Counted from the stretch's first letter, positions 1-11,039 are shown. The stretch: 64,000 nt of DNA from Paenibacillus faecalis (GCF_900289175.1 NZ_LT985747.1:1671851-1735850); one strand, 5' to 3'. The notes: generated by a model not told the origin, from the sequence alone. Translations and numbers: made by a program.

Positions 1-110
1 TAGAAGCTAACGAATTAACGTTGCTTTGTTTGAATTGACGTGATTCATTTGTTCAGTTTTCAAGGAACTTGTCCGCTACTCGTTCGGTGATTTTCATTAC
101 CGCCTCAGCA
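1..110 (-). other. rRNA operon leader (pre-16S region), operon continues off left edge
   Basis: Read on the minus strand, positions 45-66 contain the stretch CTTGAAAACTGAACAAA that recurs just upstream of 16S and 23S genes in Bacillus and Paenibacillus rrn operons. Downstream of it on the same strand the sequence runs off the window, so the 16S gene itself should begin beyond position 1. No rRNA sequence is visible here. The call rests on this conserved leader and on the strong promoter at 123-152. Confidence 0.6.
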
Positions 111-122
111 GCGTGGAATATT

Positions 123-152
123 ATCATATCAGATCTTATCGAATGATGTCAA
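123..152 (-). promoter_or_regulatory. SigA promoter of the rRNA operon
   Basis: On the minus strand, TTGACA (147-152) is followed after 18 bp by TATGAT (123-128). A GATAAT hexamer overlaps it at 120-125 as an alternative -10. It points toward the rRNA leader at 1-110. The flank is AT-rich, as expected of an rrn promoter. More promoters may lie between 150 and 300, where another TTGACA (219-224) has no well-spaced -10. Confidence 0.65.
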
Positions 153-428
153 TACCTTTTTCGACGATTTTCGACGAAATTTTTTCCGTATTATTTTCCG
201 CATCATTCTATTTTACTCTGTCAAAATCGACAAGAATTAATATACCACGCTGGAACTTATTTATCAAGACATTTCAACAAAAAAATTTCTGCTGATCTAT
301 AACTTCCACATTTAAAAAAACATTTAAAAAATAAATGAATTGATTTACAGATAAAAAGGTTTTAAGGTAAGTTCATCACTAAAGTTTTTTTCTTTCTAAT
401 ATTATTAAAGAGAGATGAGGTGACCTGA

Positions 429-1685
429 TTGTCAAATAAACCACTCACTCTGGACCCTGCCGCTTCTTCATCCAAACCGATCCAAAACAACCCCCAGCAG
501 GAGACGGTGTACAAAATATTACTTGCGATCAGCTTTGTACATTTGTTCAATGATTCTATCCAGTCGGTAATTCCCGCTATTTTTCCGATACTAAAAGATA
601 ATCTGCTTCTCACCTTTACACAGATCGGGTGGATTTCGTTCGCCATCAACTTCACTTCGTCGATCATCCAGCCGGTTATTGGCTATGCAGCAGATAAGCG
701 GCCAACACCGATCCTTCTGCCCATTGGCATGTGCTTCACTTTTGTCGGTGTATTTATCCTGGCGTATGCAGACTCATATATGCTAGTTCTTTTCTCAGTC
801 GTATTGATTGGTCTTGGCTCAGCAACATTTCATCCTGAAGGAATGCGCGTTGCCCATATGGCTGCGGGTTTACGCAAAGGACTGTCCCAATCTATTTTTC
901 AAGTGGGCGGAAACGCCGGTCAATCCCTGGCCCCTTTGTTAACCCGATATGTGTTCGTTCCTTTCGGTCAGATCGGAGCACTCGGATTTACCGTTATAGC
1001 CGCCGCTGGAATTATAGTTCAGACATATGTAGCCCGATGGTACAAGGGTATGCTGGATGCAGGTTACACGTTCAAAAAAGGAACCAGCGCCCGCTCCATG
1101 GACCCATCCCGACGTAAAAGCATCCGAATGGCAACCTTGATCCTGGTTACTCTCGTATTTGTTCGTTCATGGTACGGCGCGGCCATCAGCAGCTACTATG
1201 CCTTCTATTTAATGGATGCTTATAAAATATCTATCGATAACGCACAAATCTATATCTTCTTATTTCTAGCTTCAGGAGCTGTAGGTACATTTTTCGGCGG
1301 CCCGTTAGCCGACCGCTTTGGGCGGCGAAATCTGATCATGCTTTCGATGATCGGAACCGCACCGATTGCAATTGCCCTGCCTTTTGCCACGCCTTTTTGG
1401 GCTGCTGTACTGCTGTTAGTTGGCGGATTCATCCTGCTCTCAAGCTTCTCCGTCACCGTTGTATACGCCCAGATGCTGTACCCCGGCAACATCGGTACCG
1501 TCTCCGGTCTTATTACCGGCTTTGCATTTGGCATGGGCGGTGTTGGCTCACTTGCACTCGGAGGCCTGGGAGATGCATGGGGAATTGGGAATGTAATGAT
1601 CGCCGTTGGCTTTCTTCCTTTACTCGGTTTGCTGGCCTTATTCCTTCCGGGAGATGCACAGCTTAACGAATGGTCCAAGGAGTAA
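429..1685 (+). CDS. fsr: MFS exporter, fosmidomycin-resistance (Fsr) type
   Basis: A 418-residue major facilitator with about 12 hydrophobic segments, likely a proton-driven drug exporter in the plasma membrane. After a polar N-terminus of about 28 residues it matches the Fsr family pattern: FVHLFNDSIQSVIPAIFP near residue 37, IGYAADKRP near 84, GSATFHPEGMRVA near 135 and SIFQVGGNAGQSLAP near 155. Length is close to E. coli Fsr. The start is a TTG preceded by GAGATGAGGTGA at about 6-8 nt. In-frame ATGs downstream fall inside the first membrane segments. It stands alone on the plus strand and is followed 137 bp later by a DeoR-type regulator. The substrate is inferred from the family; fosmidomycin export in this organism is unproven. 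Confidence 0.85.
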   Translation: MSNKPLTLDPAASSSKPIQNNPQQETVYKILLAISFVHLFNDSIQSVIPAIFPILKDNLLLTFTQIGWISFAINFTSSIIQPVIGYAADKRPTPILLPIGMCFTFVGVFILAYADSYMLVLFSVVLIGLGSATFHPEGMRVAHMAAGLRKGLSQSIFQVGGNAGQSLAPLLTRYVFVPFGQIGALGFTVIAAAGIIVQTYVARWYKGMLDAGYTFKKGTSARSMDPSRRKSIRMATLILVTLVFVRSWYGAAISSYYAFYLMDAYKISIDNAQIYIFLFLASGAVGTFFGGPLADRFGRRNLIMLSMIGTAPIAIALPFATPFWAAVLLLVGGFILLSSFSVTVVYAQMLYPGNIGTVSGLITGFAFGMGGVGSLALGGLGDAWGIGNVMIAVGFLPLLGLLALFLPGDAQLNEWSKE

Positions 1686-1756
1686 AATAGAAAGAAGCTT
1701 TTGCTTTTCGCTAACAATGCCGATAATTAAGGCCTAGAATCGAAGGAGATGAAGTG

Positions 1757-1785
1757 TTGATTAACTCTTGGTGATATGTTATATT
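1757..1785 (+). promoter_or_regulatory. SigA promoter of the DeoR-family gene
   Basis: TTGATT (1757-1762), a 17-bp spacer and TATATT (1780-1785) lie 38 bp upstream of the ATG at 1823. The predicted transcription start falls inside the palindrome at 1787-1800. Confidence 0.7.
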
Positions 1786-1786
1786 T

Positions 1787-1800
1787 TAACAAACTTGTTA
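1787..1800. promoter_or_regulatory. 14-bp palindrome at +1 of the DeoR-family promoter, candidate operator
   Basis: TAACAA-AC-TTGTTA is a perfect inverted repeat starting two bases after the -10 box, a usual place for an autoregulatory operator. DeoR-family proteins often repress their own genes, so self-binding is an inference. The same core, TAACAAATTTGTTA, occurs in the ftsE-vanW intergenic region at 34042-34055. Confidence 0.45.
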
Positions 1801-1822
1801 CCCAGAACAGGAGTACGATTTT

Positions 1823-2581
1823 ATGAAAGAAAAACGCCTACAGCATGTTGAAGAATATATTCATTCTGTCGGGACAGCGTCCATAGATGAACTATGCGAG
1901 CATTTTCAGGTATCCAAAAACACAATACGACGCGATATCGATAAAATTGTTGAAAAAGGTACAATTCAGAAAGTGTATGGCGGTGTCACTTCTGTCTCCC
2001 AATTGGATCCCTTTGAGAACAGAGGATATACGAATCAACAGGAGAAGGTCGCTATCAGTAAAAGTGCGGCCCAATTAGTCGAAGATCATGACCTTATCTT
2101 TATTGACTCAGGCACAACAACAAGAAATATGATTGATTTTCTCCCCCGCTTCAACAAATTAACGATTTTAACGAACAGTTTGGATATTATCAACGCCGCG
2201 GCCAATTTGGAGCATATCACTTTACTGACGATCGGCAATCATTATAAGCGGAGCACCAAATCATTTGTAGGTACCGATGACCTGCATTTGCTTGACAAAT
2301 ATAATATTACCAAAGCTTTTATGGCCGCAACGGGAGTTTCCATAACCAACGGCTTAACCAATTCGGACATTCTGGAATACGAAATCAAGAAAAGAATCGC
2401 CGAAAAGGCGCGTAAATTATATTTATTGGCCGACGCCTCCAAATTCGGCAAAGCTACGTTGCTGACATATGCCCAATTACAAGAAATCGATGGGATTATT
2501 ACCTCTGAACCTTTAACGGAGGAATATGCTATATTTTGCGAGAAAAATAACATCTCCGTTCATGTCGGAACGAATCTATAA
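1823..2581 (+). CDS. DeoR/GlpR-family transcriptional repressor
   Basis: A 252-residue sugar-metabolism type repressor. The N-terminal winged helix (residues 1-57) carries the family signature: FQVSKNTIRRDIDKI (recognition helix, residues 29-43) followed by YGGVTS. The C-terminal DeoR sensor domain, which resembles phosphosugar isomerases, spans about 75-235, with FIDSGTTTRNM and ILTNSLDI as ligand-loop motifs and LADASKFGK near residue 201. Such proteins usually bind a sugar phosphate and release DNA. The ATG at 1823 has AGGAGTACG upstream. No sugar gene lies next to it; the only neighbours are the Fsr exporter and a dead MFS gene, so its target is unknown apart from possible self-repression at the palindrome in its promoter. 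Confidence 0.88.
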   Translation: MKEKRLQHVEEYIHSVGTASIDELCEHFQVSKNTIRRDIDKIVEKGTIQKVYGGVTSVSQLDPFENRGYTNQQEKVAISKSAAQLVEDHDLIFIDSGTTTRNMIDFLPRFNKLTILTNSLDIINAAANLEHITLLTIGNHYKRSTKSFVGTDDLHLLDKYNITKAFMAATGVSITNGLTNSDILEYEIKKRIAEKARKLYLLADASKFGKATLLTYAQLQEIDGIITSEPLTEEYAIFCEKNNISVHVGTNL

Positions 2582-2610
2582 ATAACACCAAATAATAAAG
2601 AAAAGAGATT

Positions 2611-2656
2611 AATTAAAGGGTGGCGCAGCCTTCAAGAAGATTGCCACCCTTTAATT
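2611..2656 (+). terminator. Strong hairpin after the DeoR-family gene
   Basis: A 14-bp perfect inverted repeat, AATTAAAGGGTGGC (2611-2624) and GCCACCCTTTAATT (2643-2656), with an 18-nt loop, 30 bp after the stop. The downstream side is AT-rich (ATAAAAATGCTTTT) without a pure T run, so termination is likely but not certain. Confidence 0.6.
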
Positions 2657-2679
2657 ATAAAAATGCTTTTGTCCTACTG

Positions 2680-2998
2680 CTACAATACCGTACTTGCAGA
2701 TACCTTCGCTGAACTCGTCTGATCCAGTTCCTCAGGTGTTTTCAAAAATACAGTTACAATGAAGCGGTCCTACAAAGTTGCGTAACCCCGAGACCAGATT
2801 AAGAGCAGAAGTCGCAGCGCCTTTCTGATCAGGAGCCATCATCGGCACAAGAGCGGACAGAGGCGCATAGCCGGCCAACCCGGCTCCAAACAGCGACATG
2901 GCAGTCAGGATGATCAGTAATCCATTCTTCAACTCTGTTACCGGTGAAAGATTGCTCTTCTTTTTTCCAACGGGTCCTTTTTTGCTCCGTTCTGTTAT
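2680..2998 (-). pseudogene. Remnant of an MFS transporter, C-terminal half, frameshifted
   Basis: On the minus strand an open stretch begins just after a TGA (2999-3001), with no usable start codon. It encodes a polar loop, a membrane helix (KNGLLIILTAMSLFGAGLAG) and a typical MFS loop (VPMMAPDQKGAATSALN, then GLRNFVGP). At about 2745-2765 the frame is lost. The neighbouring frame then continues with a hydrophobic stretch and a plausible C-terminus (VFLKTPEELDQTSSAKVSAS) ending at a TAG at 2680. The N-terminal half is missing. The evidence is the frameshift plus continued coding character in the second frame. It is not derived from the Fsr gene next door, since the motifs differ. Confidence 0.6.
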
Positions 2999-3062
2999 TC
3001 AAATCACCTCTATCGCCTCGTCAATATCTTCCTTTGTCGAAATCGGAACCTAGGCCATAGCC

Positions 3063-3104
3063 CTAAAATAAAAATGACTCCTGAAAATAAATTCAGAAGT
3101 CATC
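3063..3104 (-). terminator. Terminator of the pcrB-pcrA-ligA operon
   Basis: The inverted repeat ATGACTCCTGAA (3074-3085) / TTCAGAAGTCAT (3092-3103), with one mismatch, is followed on the minus strand by TTTTTATTTTA. It lies about 20 bp past the ligA stop. Confidence 0.8.
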
Positions 3105-3125
3105 TTCGTAACTATATTTTTTTAT

Positions 3126-5159
<2,034 letters not shown>

Positions 5160-5190
5160 TCATATAGGCCATCATTAACAAGTATGCGAT

Positions 5191-7518
5191 TTATTCTACT
5201 TTTGTAATCGGTGCAAAAGCGGCCAACAGACGCTTTACACCGACGGGTGCCGGGAATGCGATCTGAAGCTCCATGTCATTGCCCGCTCCCTTTACGGAAA
5301 CGATTGTTCCCGTTCCCCACTTCCCATGGGCAACTTTATCGCCGGCTTTAAATCCTTCTGCGCTTCCGGAAGCTGCCGCCGGGCGTGCAGGCGTTCCGCT
5401 CGTTACGGTCACGCGGCTTTTCTGAACTGCGCCGCCAGAAGCCGCTGTACCTCCGCGCGGCAAATCCTTGGAGCATCCTCCTCCAAAGTTGCTGCCTCCA
5501 CCGCTGCCGAAACCTCGGCCGCCATAGGAGCCGCCAACGTTACCACCGCGGCGGTAGCGGTCGTGAGACATTTGGGTGTCTTCCTTCAGCTCATCCGGGA
5601 TTTCATCCAGGAATCGGGAAGGCGGGTTAGCGGTCGTACGGCCGAACAAGGTCCGCATACGCGCACAAGAGAGGAACAGCTGCTTCTCTGCGCGAGTAAT
5701 CCCAACGTATGCTAACCGTCGCTCCTCCTCCAGCTCTTCATCATCGGAGAAGGTCCTGCTGTGCGGGAATACTCCCTCCTCCATGCCGATGATGAACACG
5801 ACCGGAAACTCCAAACCTTTGGCGCTGTGCATCGTCATAAGCACAACCGCATCGCTTCGATCCTCTTCATCGTCGTTCATCGTATCGATATCGGCGATAA
5901 GGGCGAGATCGGTAAGGAACGAAACGAGAGATTTGTCTTCGTTATTTTTCTCAAATTCCTGAGTAACGGACAAGAACTCTTCAATGTTCTCCAGGCGCGA
6001 TCTGGATTCAATCGTATTTTCCGTCTGCATCTCTATTCGGTATTCCGACATTTCCAGCACTTTCTCCGTCAGTTCCGTTACCGACAAAAACTCGGTCATC
6101 CGGTTTAGCGCTGCAATCATATCATAAAATTCAACAAGCGCATTGCGGGTCCGCCCGGCAAACCCAAGGTCGTCCACCACTTCCAGCACACGGTATATGG
6201 AGACTCCCCGCTCATCCGCAGCTGCCGCCAGCTTCGCAACCGTTGTATTTCCGATGCCTCGCTTGGGTACATTGATAATCCGTGTCAAACTGATGTCATC
6301 ATCCGGGTTAGAAATCAACCGGAGATAGGCAAGAATATCCTTGATCTCTTTACGATCATAGAACTTAATTCCGCCGACAATCTGGTAAGGAATATCCGAC
6401 TTGATCAGAATTTCCTCGATCACCCGGGACTGGGCGTTCGTACGGTACAGAATAGCATGATCCTGATAGGACTTGCCTTCTCTTATGTTTTTATTAATTT
6501 CGGAAGTAACAAAATACCCCTCATCATGCTCTGTATCCCCGCGGAACACTTTGATTTTCGGCCCGTCCCCCTGATCAGTCCACAGGTTTTTCGGCTTGCG
6601 TCCCGTATTCAAAGCGATGACCTTGTTGGCCGCATTCAGTATGTTCGCGGTTGAACGGTAGTTCTGTTCCAGCAAGATCGTCTGTGCCTCCGGATAGTCC
6701 TCTTCAAAGTTCAAAATATTGCTGATGTCAGCTCCGCGCCAGCGGTAAATGGATTGATCGCTGTCACCTACCACGCAAATACGGTGATGGCTGTCAGCCA
6801 ACATACGGCATAGCATATACTGCGCCCGGTTCGTATCCTGATACTCATCCACATGAATATATTGGAACTTGCGCTGATAGAAGTCGAGTACTTCAGGCAC
6901 TTCCTTAAACAGCTGGATCGTGATCATGATCAGATCATCAAAATCGAGAGAGTTGTTGCTCTTCAAGCGTTTTTGATATTCCAAATATACCTTGGCAACA
7001 AGACTTTCATAATAATCCCCGGCCCTCTGTTCATACTGCTGGGGAGAGATAAGTTCGTTCTTGGCTGCACTCATCGTAGCCAAAATCGCTTTAGGCTCGA
7101 ATTTTTTAGTATCGATGTTAAGGTGCTTCATACAGTTGCGGATCACCGAAAGCTGGTCAGTCGTATCCAAAATGCTAAAGTTTGAGGTGAACCCAATCCG
7201 TTCAATGTCTTTACGGAGAATCCGCACACACATGGAGTGGAATGTGGATACCCAAATATCCCGGCCCTCACTGCCAACAAGCCTGGATACCCGCTCCTGC
7301 ATTTCACGGGCAGCTTTGTTCGTAAACGTAATCGCCAAAATGCTCCACGGCGGAGCCTTTCGAGTAGCGATCAGGTATGCGATCCGGTGCGTAAGCACCC
7401 GGGTCTTACCCGATCCGGCTCCGGCCATAATAAGCAGCGGTCCGTCAGTCGCTTCAACCGCTTTCCGCTGCTGGGGATTGAGGCGCTGGATAGCCTCGTG
7501 TATGTTAATGGGCTGCAT
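5191..7518 (-). CDS. pcrA: ATP-dependent DNA helicase PcrA (UvrD/Rep family)
   Basis: A superfamily 1A 3'-5' helicase of 775 residues for repair, rolling-circle replication and removal of proteins from DNA. Visible motifs in order: Walker [16 protein letters not shown] (near 31), Ia TFTNKAA, Walker [13 protein letters not shown] (near 224), motif [42 protein letters not shown] (near 566) and [13 protein letters not shown]. The tail from about 655 holds an unusual Gly/Arg/Ser-rich linker of about 35 residues, then a low-complexity Ala/Pro/Thr stretch, then the C-terminal tudor-like domain ([18 protein letters not shown]) that in PcrA contacts RNA polymerase. The ATG is preceded by GGAGG. It sits 58 bp after pcrB. 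Confidence 0.96.
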   Translation of the reverse strand: MQPINIHEAIQRLNPQQRKAVEATDGPLLIMAGAGSGKTRVLTHRIAYLIATRKAPPWSILAITFTNKAAREMQERVSRLVGSEGRDIWVSTFHSMCVRILRKDIERIGFTSNFSILDTTDQLSVIRNCMKHLNIDTKKFEPKAILATMSAAKNELISPQQYEQRAGDYYESLVAKVYLEYQKRLKSNNSLDFDDLIMITIQLFKEVPEVLDFYQRKFQYIHVDEYQDTNRAQYMLCRMLADSHHRICVVGDSDQSIYRWRGADISNILNFEEDYPEAQTILLEQNYRSTANILNAANKVIALNTGRKPKNLWTDQGDGPKIKVFRGDTEHDEGYFVTSEINKNIREGKSYQDHAILYRTNAQSRVIEEILIKSDIPYQIVGGIKFYDRKEIKDILAYLRLISNPDDDISLTRIINVPKRGIGNTTVAKLAAAADERGVSIYRVLEVVDDLGFAGRTRNALVEFYDMIAALNRMTEFLSVTELTEKVLEMSEYRIEMQTENTIESRSRLENIEEFLSVTQEFEKNNEDKSLVSFLTDLALIADIDTMNDDEEDRSDAVVLMTMHSAKGLEFPVVFIIGMEEGVFPHSRTFSDDEELEEERRLAYVGITRAEKQLFLSCARMRTLFGRTTANPPSRFLDEIPDELKEDTQMSHDRYRRGGNVGGSYGGRGFGSGGGSNFGGGCSKDLPRGGTAASGGAVQKSRVTVTSGTPARPAAASGSAEGFKAGDKVAHGKWGTGTIVSVKGAGNDMELQIAFPAPVGVKRLLAAFAPITKVE

Positions 7519-7576
7519 AAGTTCAGTGGCCTCCTATTTTGTATAGAATAAATAAGGATTTAAATCATTCATGTCA

Positions 7577-8266
7577 TTAGCCTTTCACGACCTTAACGGT
7601 CTCCAATGCCCCGGATAAATCATCATAAATTACATTACCGACCACGATCGTATCAGCAATGGAAGCTGCAACACCTGCCTGTTCAGCACTTGTAATCCCG
7701 CCGCCATAGAACAGCCTGGCGTGATCCAATGATCTACGCACCGTGCGCACCGTATCCATATCGCCAAACATACCGCTGTATTCCAGATAAACAATCGGCA
7801 AACTCATCAGTTTGTCCGCAATCTGGGCATAGGCTGCTACCGATTCTTCGCTGATCTCGGTTTCGGCTTTCGTAAGTTTAGCTACAGCAGCATCCGGGTT
7901 CAATACGATGTAACCTTCGGTAACGATCAGTTCCCATGGAATCATGTATCCATAACGCTCGATTCCCTCACGATGACGATCTACGATCCATGTCGGGTCA
8001 GACGTGTTGAGCACCATCGGAACCATATACAGGTCAAAACCAGGCACAACCGCCTCTAAATCGGATACTTCCTGCACGCACGGCAATTCATAGCGGCGCA
8101 CACGCGACATTAAATCCACCGTATTTTCATAGGTTACGCCTGTGGAGCCGCCCAACATAATGGCATCCGTCCCTGACATGCATACTTTATCCAGTATATC
8201 ATCTGAAATCTCTTTCTCAGGATCGAGCTTAAATACATGCCTCCAGGGCTTTATTATATCTTTCAA
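7577..8266 (-). CDS. pcrB: Heptaprenylglyceryl phosphate synthase PcrB
   Basis: A TIM-barrel prenyltransferase that joins heptaprenyl diphosphate to sn-glycerol-1-phosphate, making an archaea-type ether lipid in Bacillota. About 229 residues, matching the family: HVFKLDPEKE at the N-terminus, GTDAIMLGGSTGVT near 32, VPGFDLYMVPMVLN near 75, YLEYSG near 160 and the phosphate-binding FYGGGI near 187. Start choice: an ATG at 8272 sits only one base after GGAGG, too close for initiation. The in-frame TTG at 8266 is 7 nt from it and gives a protein beginning MKDIIKPWRHVFK, as in homologues. It is first in the operon with pcrA and ligA. Confidence 0.92.
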   Translation of the reverse strand: MKDIIKPWRHVFKLDPEKEISDDILDKVCMSGTDAIMLGGSTGVTYENTVDLMSRVRRYELPCVQEVSDLEAVVPGFDLYMVPMVLNTSDPTWIVDRHREGIERYGYMIPWELIVTEGYIVLNPDAAVAKLTKAETEISEESVAAYAQIADKLMSLPIVYLEYSGMFGDMDTVRTVRRSLDHARLFYGGGITSAEQAGVAASIADTIVVGNVIYDDLSGALETVKVVKG

Positions 8267-8303
8267 CGTCATTCCTCCACGTTAACGGTCTACTACTAAA
8301 CTA

Positions 8304-8332
8304 AGTCTATGATAGCAGCGTAAGCAAGTCAA
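8304..8332 (-). promoter_or_regulatory. SigA promoter of pcrB-pcrA-ligA
   Basis: Minus strand TTGACT (8327-8332), 17-bp spacer, TAGACT (8304-8309). Just upstream of the -35, at 8337-8359, lies an inverted repeat ATGTTCG-N9-CGAACAT that could bind a regulator; its arms are in the wrong order for a LexA box. Confidence 0.6.
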
Positions 8333-8379
8333 TTTTATGTTCGCATTGGATACGAACATTTTCTACCTTTGTATCCCCG

Positions 8380-8423
8380 TATAAAAAAGAGAAATCCAAT
8401 CTTGAAAAGAAGGATTTCTCTTT
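8380..8423 (-). terminator. Terminator of rmlC-rmlB-rmlD
   Basis: A perfect 12-bp stem AAAGAGAAATCC (8386-8397) / GGATTTCTCTTT (8412-8423) is followed on the minus strand by TTTTTTATAC. It lies 62 bp after the rmlD stop. Confidence 0.88.
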
Positions 8424-8484
8424 AAATGTAAGCCATTGTACGATTCGCACATTTCCAACCTCTGCTTTGCTGCTCTCAATCAAG

Positions 8485-9354
8485 CTACAAACTATGCCTC
8501 ATGCTGGGTAAAAATTCCTCTAATGCCTCGCTCCAATGGCGAAACTCATCAAATTGGTTGTTACGGATTGCCAGATGCCCCAAAACAGAGTTTTCGGGCC
8601 TTGGAGCTGCGCGCGGAAACTCATCGGTCCTGCACGGCTCTAACCTGGCTTTGAAAGATACACCGAGGAGTTCTTGTGCTTTTTCAAAAATAGCCTTCGC
8701 AAACTCATACCAAGTACACGCACCGCTATTGGAAGCGTGATAGATTCCGTACTTTTCTGTAGCTGTCAATTCCAAAAGAAAATGAACCAGATCAACCGTG
8801 TAGGTAGGAGATCCTTTTTGATCATTTACCACCTGAAGGAGTTCTCTCTCCTGACCAAGACGCAGCATCGTTTTTACAAAATTTTGTCCATGACGACCGA
8901 AGACCCACGATGTTCGGACGATGAACCATTGAGAGCACAGTCCTTGAACAAGGCATTCACCAGCCCGTTTGGTTTTTCCGTATATGCTTTGCGGGTCCGG
9001 ACGATCGTACTCATAATAAGGATGAGGGCTCTGGCCATTAAAGACGTAATCTGTGCTTATATATACCAGCTTGGCTCCGACGCGCTCCGCAGAAAGCGCC
9101 ATATTTCCGGTTCCGGTAGCGTTGACCAGATATGCCTCATCCACATTCGTTTCAGCCGCGTCAACCGCCGTATAGGATGCACAGTGAATAATTACTTCCG
9201 GTTGATGGACCGATATCACCTGCTGACAGTGCTCCATATTGGTAATGTCCAGCTCTCTCCTGCCGCAAGCGATAACATGGTGGCCTGCCTCACTAAATAA
9301 CGAAACAACATCTTGCCCGATCTGACCCCGAGACCCGGTTACAAGCACCTTCAT
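8485..9354 (-). CDS. rmlD: dTDP-4-dehydrorhamnose reductase RmlD
   Basis: Last step of dTDP-L-rhamnose synthesis: NAD(P)H-dependent reduction of dTDP-4-keto-L-rhamnose. A 289-residue short-chain dehydrogenase-type fold with N-terminal MKVLVTGSRGQIGQDV (dinucleotide loop), STDYVFNG near 104 and the catalytic YGKTKRAGE (Tyr-x3-Lys, near 127). The start ATG overlaps the rmlB stop by four bases (ATGA), indicating translational coupling. Rhamnose goes to cell-surface polysaccharide or to glycosylation of S-layer or flagellin; which one is not shown here. Confidence 0.93.
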   Translation of the reverse strand: MKVLVTGSRGQIGQDVVSLFSEAGHHVIACGRRELDITNMEHCQQVISVHQPEVIIHCASYTAVDAAETNVDEAYLVNATGTGNMALSAERVGAKLVYISTDYVFNGQSPHPYYEYDRPDPQSIYGKTKRAGECLVQGLCSQWFIVRTSWVFGRHGQNFVKTMLRLGQERELLQVVNDQKGSPTYTVDLVHFLLELTATEKYGIYHASNSGACTWYEFAKAIFEKAQELLGVSFKARLEPCRTDEFPRAAPRPENSVLGHLAIRNNQFDEFRHWSEALEEFLPSMRHSL

Positions 9355-10373
9355 TGGGGACCGCCCAAGCGCTCGCCGTATTGTCTCGTTACATAATCAC
9401 GATAAGCACCTGATTGAATTCTTGTCCACCAATCTTTATTGTCAAGATACCACTGAATCGTCTTTTGAATGCCGGATTCAAAGTTATGCTCCGGCTTCCA
9501 GCCCAGCTCCTTCACCATCTTGGTCGGATCAATGCCATACCGTCGATCATGTCCCAGCCGATCTTCAACATAGGTTATAAGGGATTCCGGTTTCCCGAGC
9601 TGTTTTAAAATCGTTTTGACGATATCGATATTTGTCCGCTCGTTGTTCCCGCCAATGTTATACACTTCCCCGTCACGGCCTTGATGAAGCACAAGATCGA
9701 TGGCGCGACAGTGATCCTCTACATACAACCAGTCCCTGACATTTAAGCCGTCTCCATAAACAGGAAGCGGCTCATCGTTCAAAGCCCGAGCAATCATTAA
9801 AGGGATCAGCTTTTCCGGAAATTGATAGGGCCCATAGTTGTTGGAACAGCGGGTTACATTAACAGGCAGGCCGAACGTTTCGTGATAAGCCCTGACGAGC
9901 AGATCTGCTCCCGCTTTACTCGCAGAATACGGACTGTTCGGCGCAAGCGGAGTCGTTTCCGTAAAAAGACCGCTATCTCCAAGCGAACCATATACTTCGT
10001 CCGTAGAGACTTGAACAAACCTGCTTACGCCGTATTTCTTGGCCGCATCAAGCAACACCTGAGTACCTAATACATTGGTGTTCACAAACACCTCCGGCTC
10101 CAAAATACTGCGATCTACATGAGATTCAGCCGCAAAGTTAACAACGGCGTCAACCCCCTGCTGAAAAATGGAGTCAACCGTTTCTTTATGAGCAATATCG
10201 CCTTTAATGAATGAATAGTTAGGATCATCCTCAACCGACTTTAAATTTTCCAAATTACCTGCATACGTTAATGCATCCATATTCATAATGTGATAATCGG
10301 GATGCTTCCGCAGCATATACAACACAAAGTTACTTCCTATAAACCCGGCACCACCTGTTACAAGCAGCTTCAT
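9351..10373 (-). CDS. rmlB: dTDP-glucose 4,6-dehydratase RmlB
   Basis: Second step of dTDP-rhamnose synthesis, an NAD-dependent dehydratase of the extended SDR type. 340 residues: VTGGAGFIGSNF (NAD loop, near 5), STDEVYGSLGD (near 122), the catalytic YSASKAGAD (near 150) and NNYGPYQFPEKLIPL (near 176). Start: a longer reading frame opens at 10409 but would run into rmlC. The ATG at 10373 has AGGGGGT about 8 nt upstream and gives the normal MKLLVTGGAGF start. It lies 13 bp after rmlC. Confidence 0.95.
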   Translation of the reverse strand: MKLLVTGGAGFIGSNFVLYMLRKHPDYHIMNMDALTYAGNLENLKSVEDDPNYSFIKGDIAHKETVDSIFQQGVDAVVNFAAESHVDRSILEPEVFVNTNVLGTQVLLDAAKKYGVSRFVQVSTDEVYGSLGDSGLFTETTPLAPNSPYSASKAGADLLVRAYHETFGLPVNVTRCSNNYGPYQFPEKLIPLMIARALNDEPLPVYGDGLNVRDWLYVEDHCRAIDLVLHQGRDGEVYNIGGNNERTNIDIVKTILKQLGKPESLITYVEDRLGHDRRYGIDPTKMVKELGWKPEHNFESGIQKTIQWYLDNKDWWTRIQSGAYRDYVTRQYGERLGGPQ

Positions 10374-10386
10374 ATGAAAAGACCCC

Positions 10387-10938
10387 CTATTCATCAAACA
10401 ATTCAGCATGTTTCAGCAATGGATGACGCTGATCTTTCTCGGAAAGAATCGGGCTGGAAGTTGGCCAAATGATACCCAATGCAGGATCGCTCCACAATAT
10501 ACCGCGGTCATGCTCAGGGGAATAGTATTCATCCACTTTATAAAGAACCTGGGTATCCGGTACAAGCGTGCAAAATCCATGGGCGCAGCCCGGAGGCACC
10601 ATCAATTGATGTTTGTTGTGTTCGCTGAGAATAACACCGATCCACTGCCCAAACGTCTTTGAACTTTTTCGTATATCCACAACAACATCGTAAATAGCAC
10701 CGGAAAGAACGCGAACCAGCTTCGCCTGCGCCTTCGGGTTAAGCTGGTAATGGAGACCTCTTATCACTCCCGGTTCGGCGGAAAGAGAATGATTATCTTG
10801 AATAAAATGATAGTTAATCCCATGCTGCCGAAGTACGTGCTCATTATAGCTTTCCATAAAAAAGCCCCGATCGTCACGGTGGATTACCGGTTCCAATAGA
10901 CTGACGCCGTTTAATTGAAGTGGAGTCCTTATCATCAT
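10387..10938 (-). CDS. rmlC: dTDP-4-dehydrorhamnose 3,5-epimerase RmlC
   Basis: A cupin epimerase that converts dTDP-4-keto-6-deoxyglucose to dTDP-4-keto-rhamnose. 183 residues, with RDDRGFFMESYN near 22, FIQDNHSLS near 42, VIRGLHYQ (catalytic His) near 58 and PPGCAHGFCTL near 118. The ATG follows AAGGAGTAATC. It is first of three rhamnose genes here. The usual first gene, rmlA (glucose-1-phosphate thymidylyltransferase), is absent between its promoter and the divergent regulator, so it must be elsewhere. Confidence 0.94.
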   Translation of the reverse strand: MMIRTPLQLNGVSLLEPVIHRDDRGFFMESYNEHVLRQHGINYHFIQDNHSLSAEPGVIRGLHYQLNPKAQAKLVRVLSGAIYDVVVDIRKSSKTFGQWIGVILSEHNKHQLMVPPGCAHGFCTLVPDTQVLYKVDEYYSPEHDRGILWSDPALGIIWPTSSPILSEKDQRHPLLKHAELFDE

Positions 10939-11039
10939 TGATTACTCCTTTATTCATATTAGATACTTCGCCCGAATTCATTGCTGAGCACAGCATGTTA
11001 TCAATTCGCCCTCGTGGAATAATATTCCTTTTTCCGATT

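Noticed and set aside
113..295. A 60-residue plus-strand open frame near the left edge
   Set aside because: It lies over the rRNA promoter region, with no ribosome site and AT-rich random composition.
8337..8359. LexA box upstream of pcrB
   Set aside because: The arms are GTTCG...CGAAC, the reverse order of the SOS box CGAAC-N4-GTTCG, with a 9-bp centre.
10374..10409. Longer N-terminus for RmlB
   Set aside because: The extra 12 residues would overlap the rmlC stop and lie upstream of the ribosome site AGGGGGT; homologues start at MKLLVTGGAGF.
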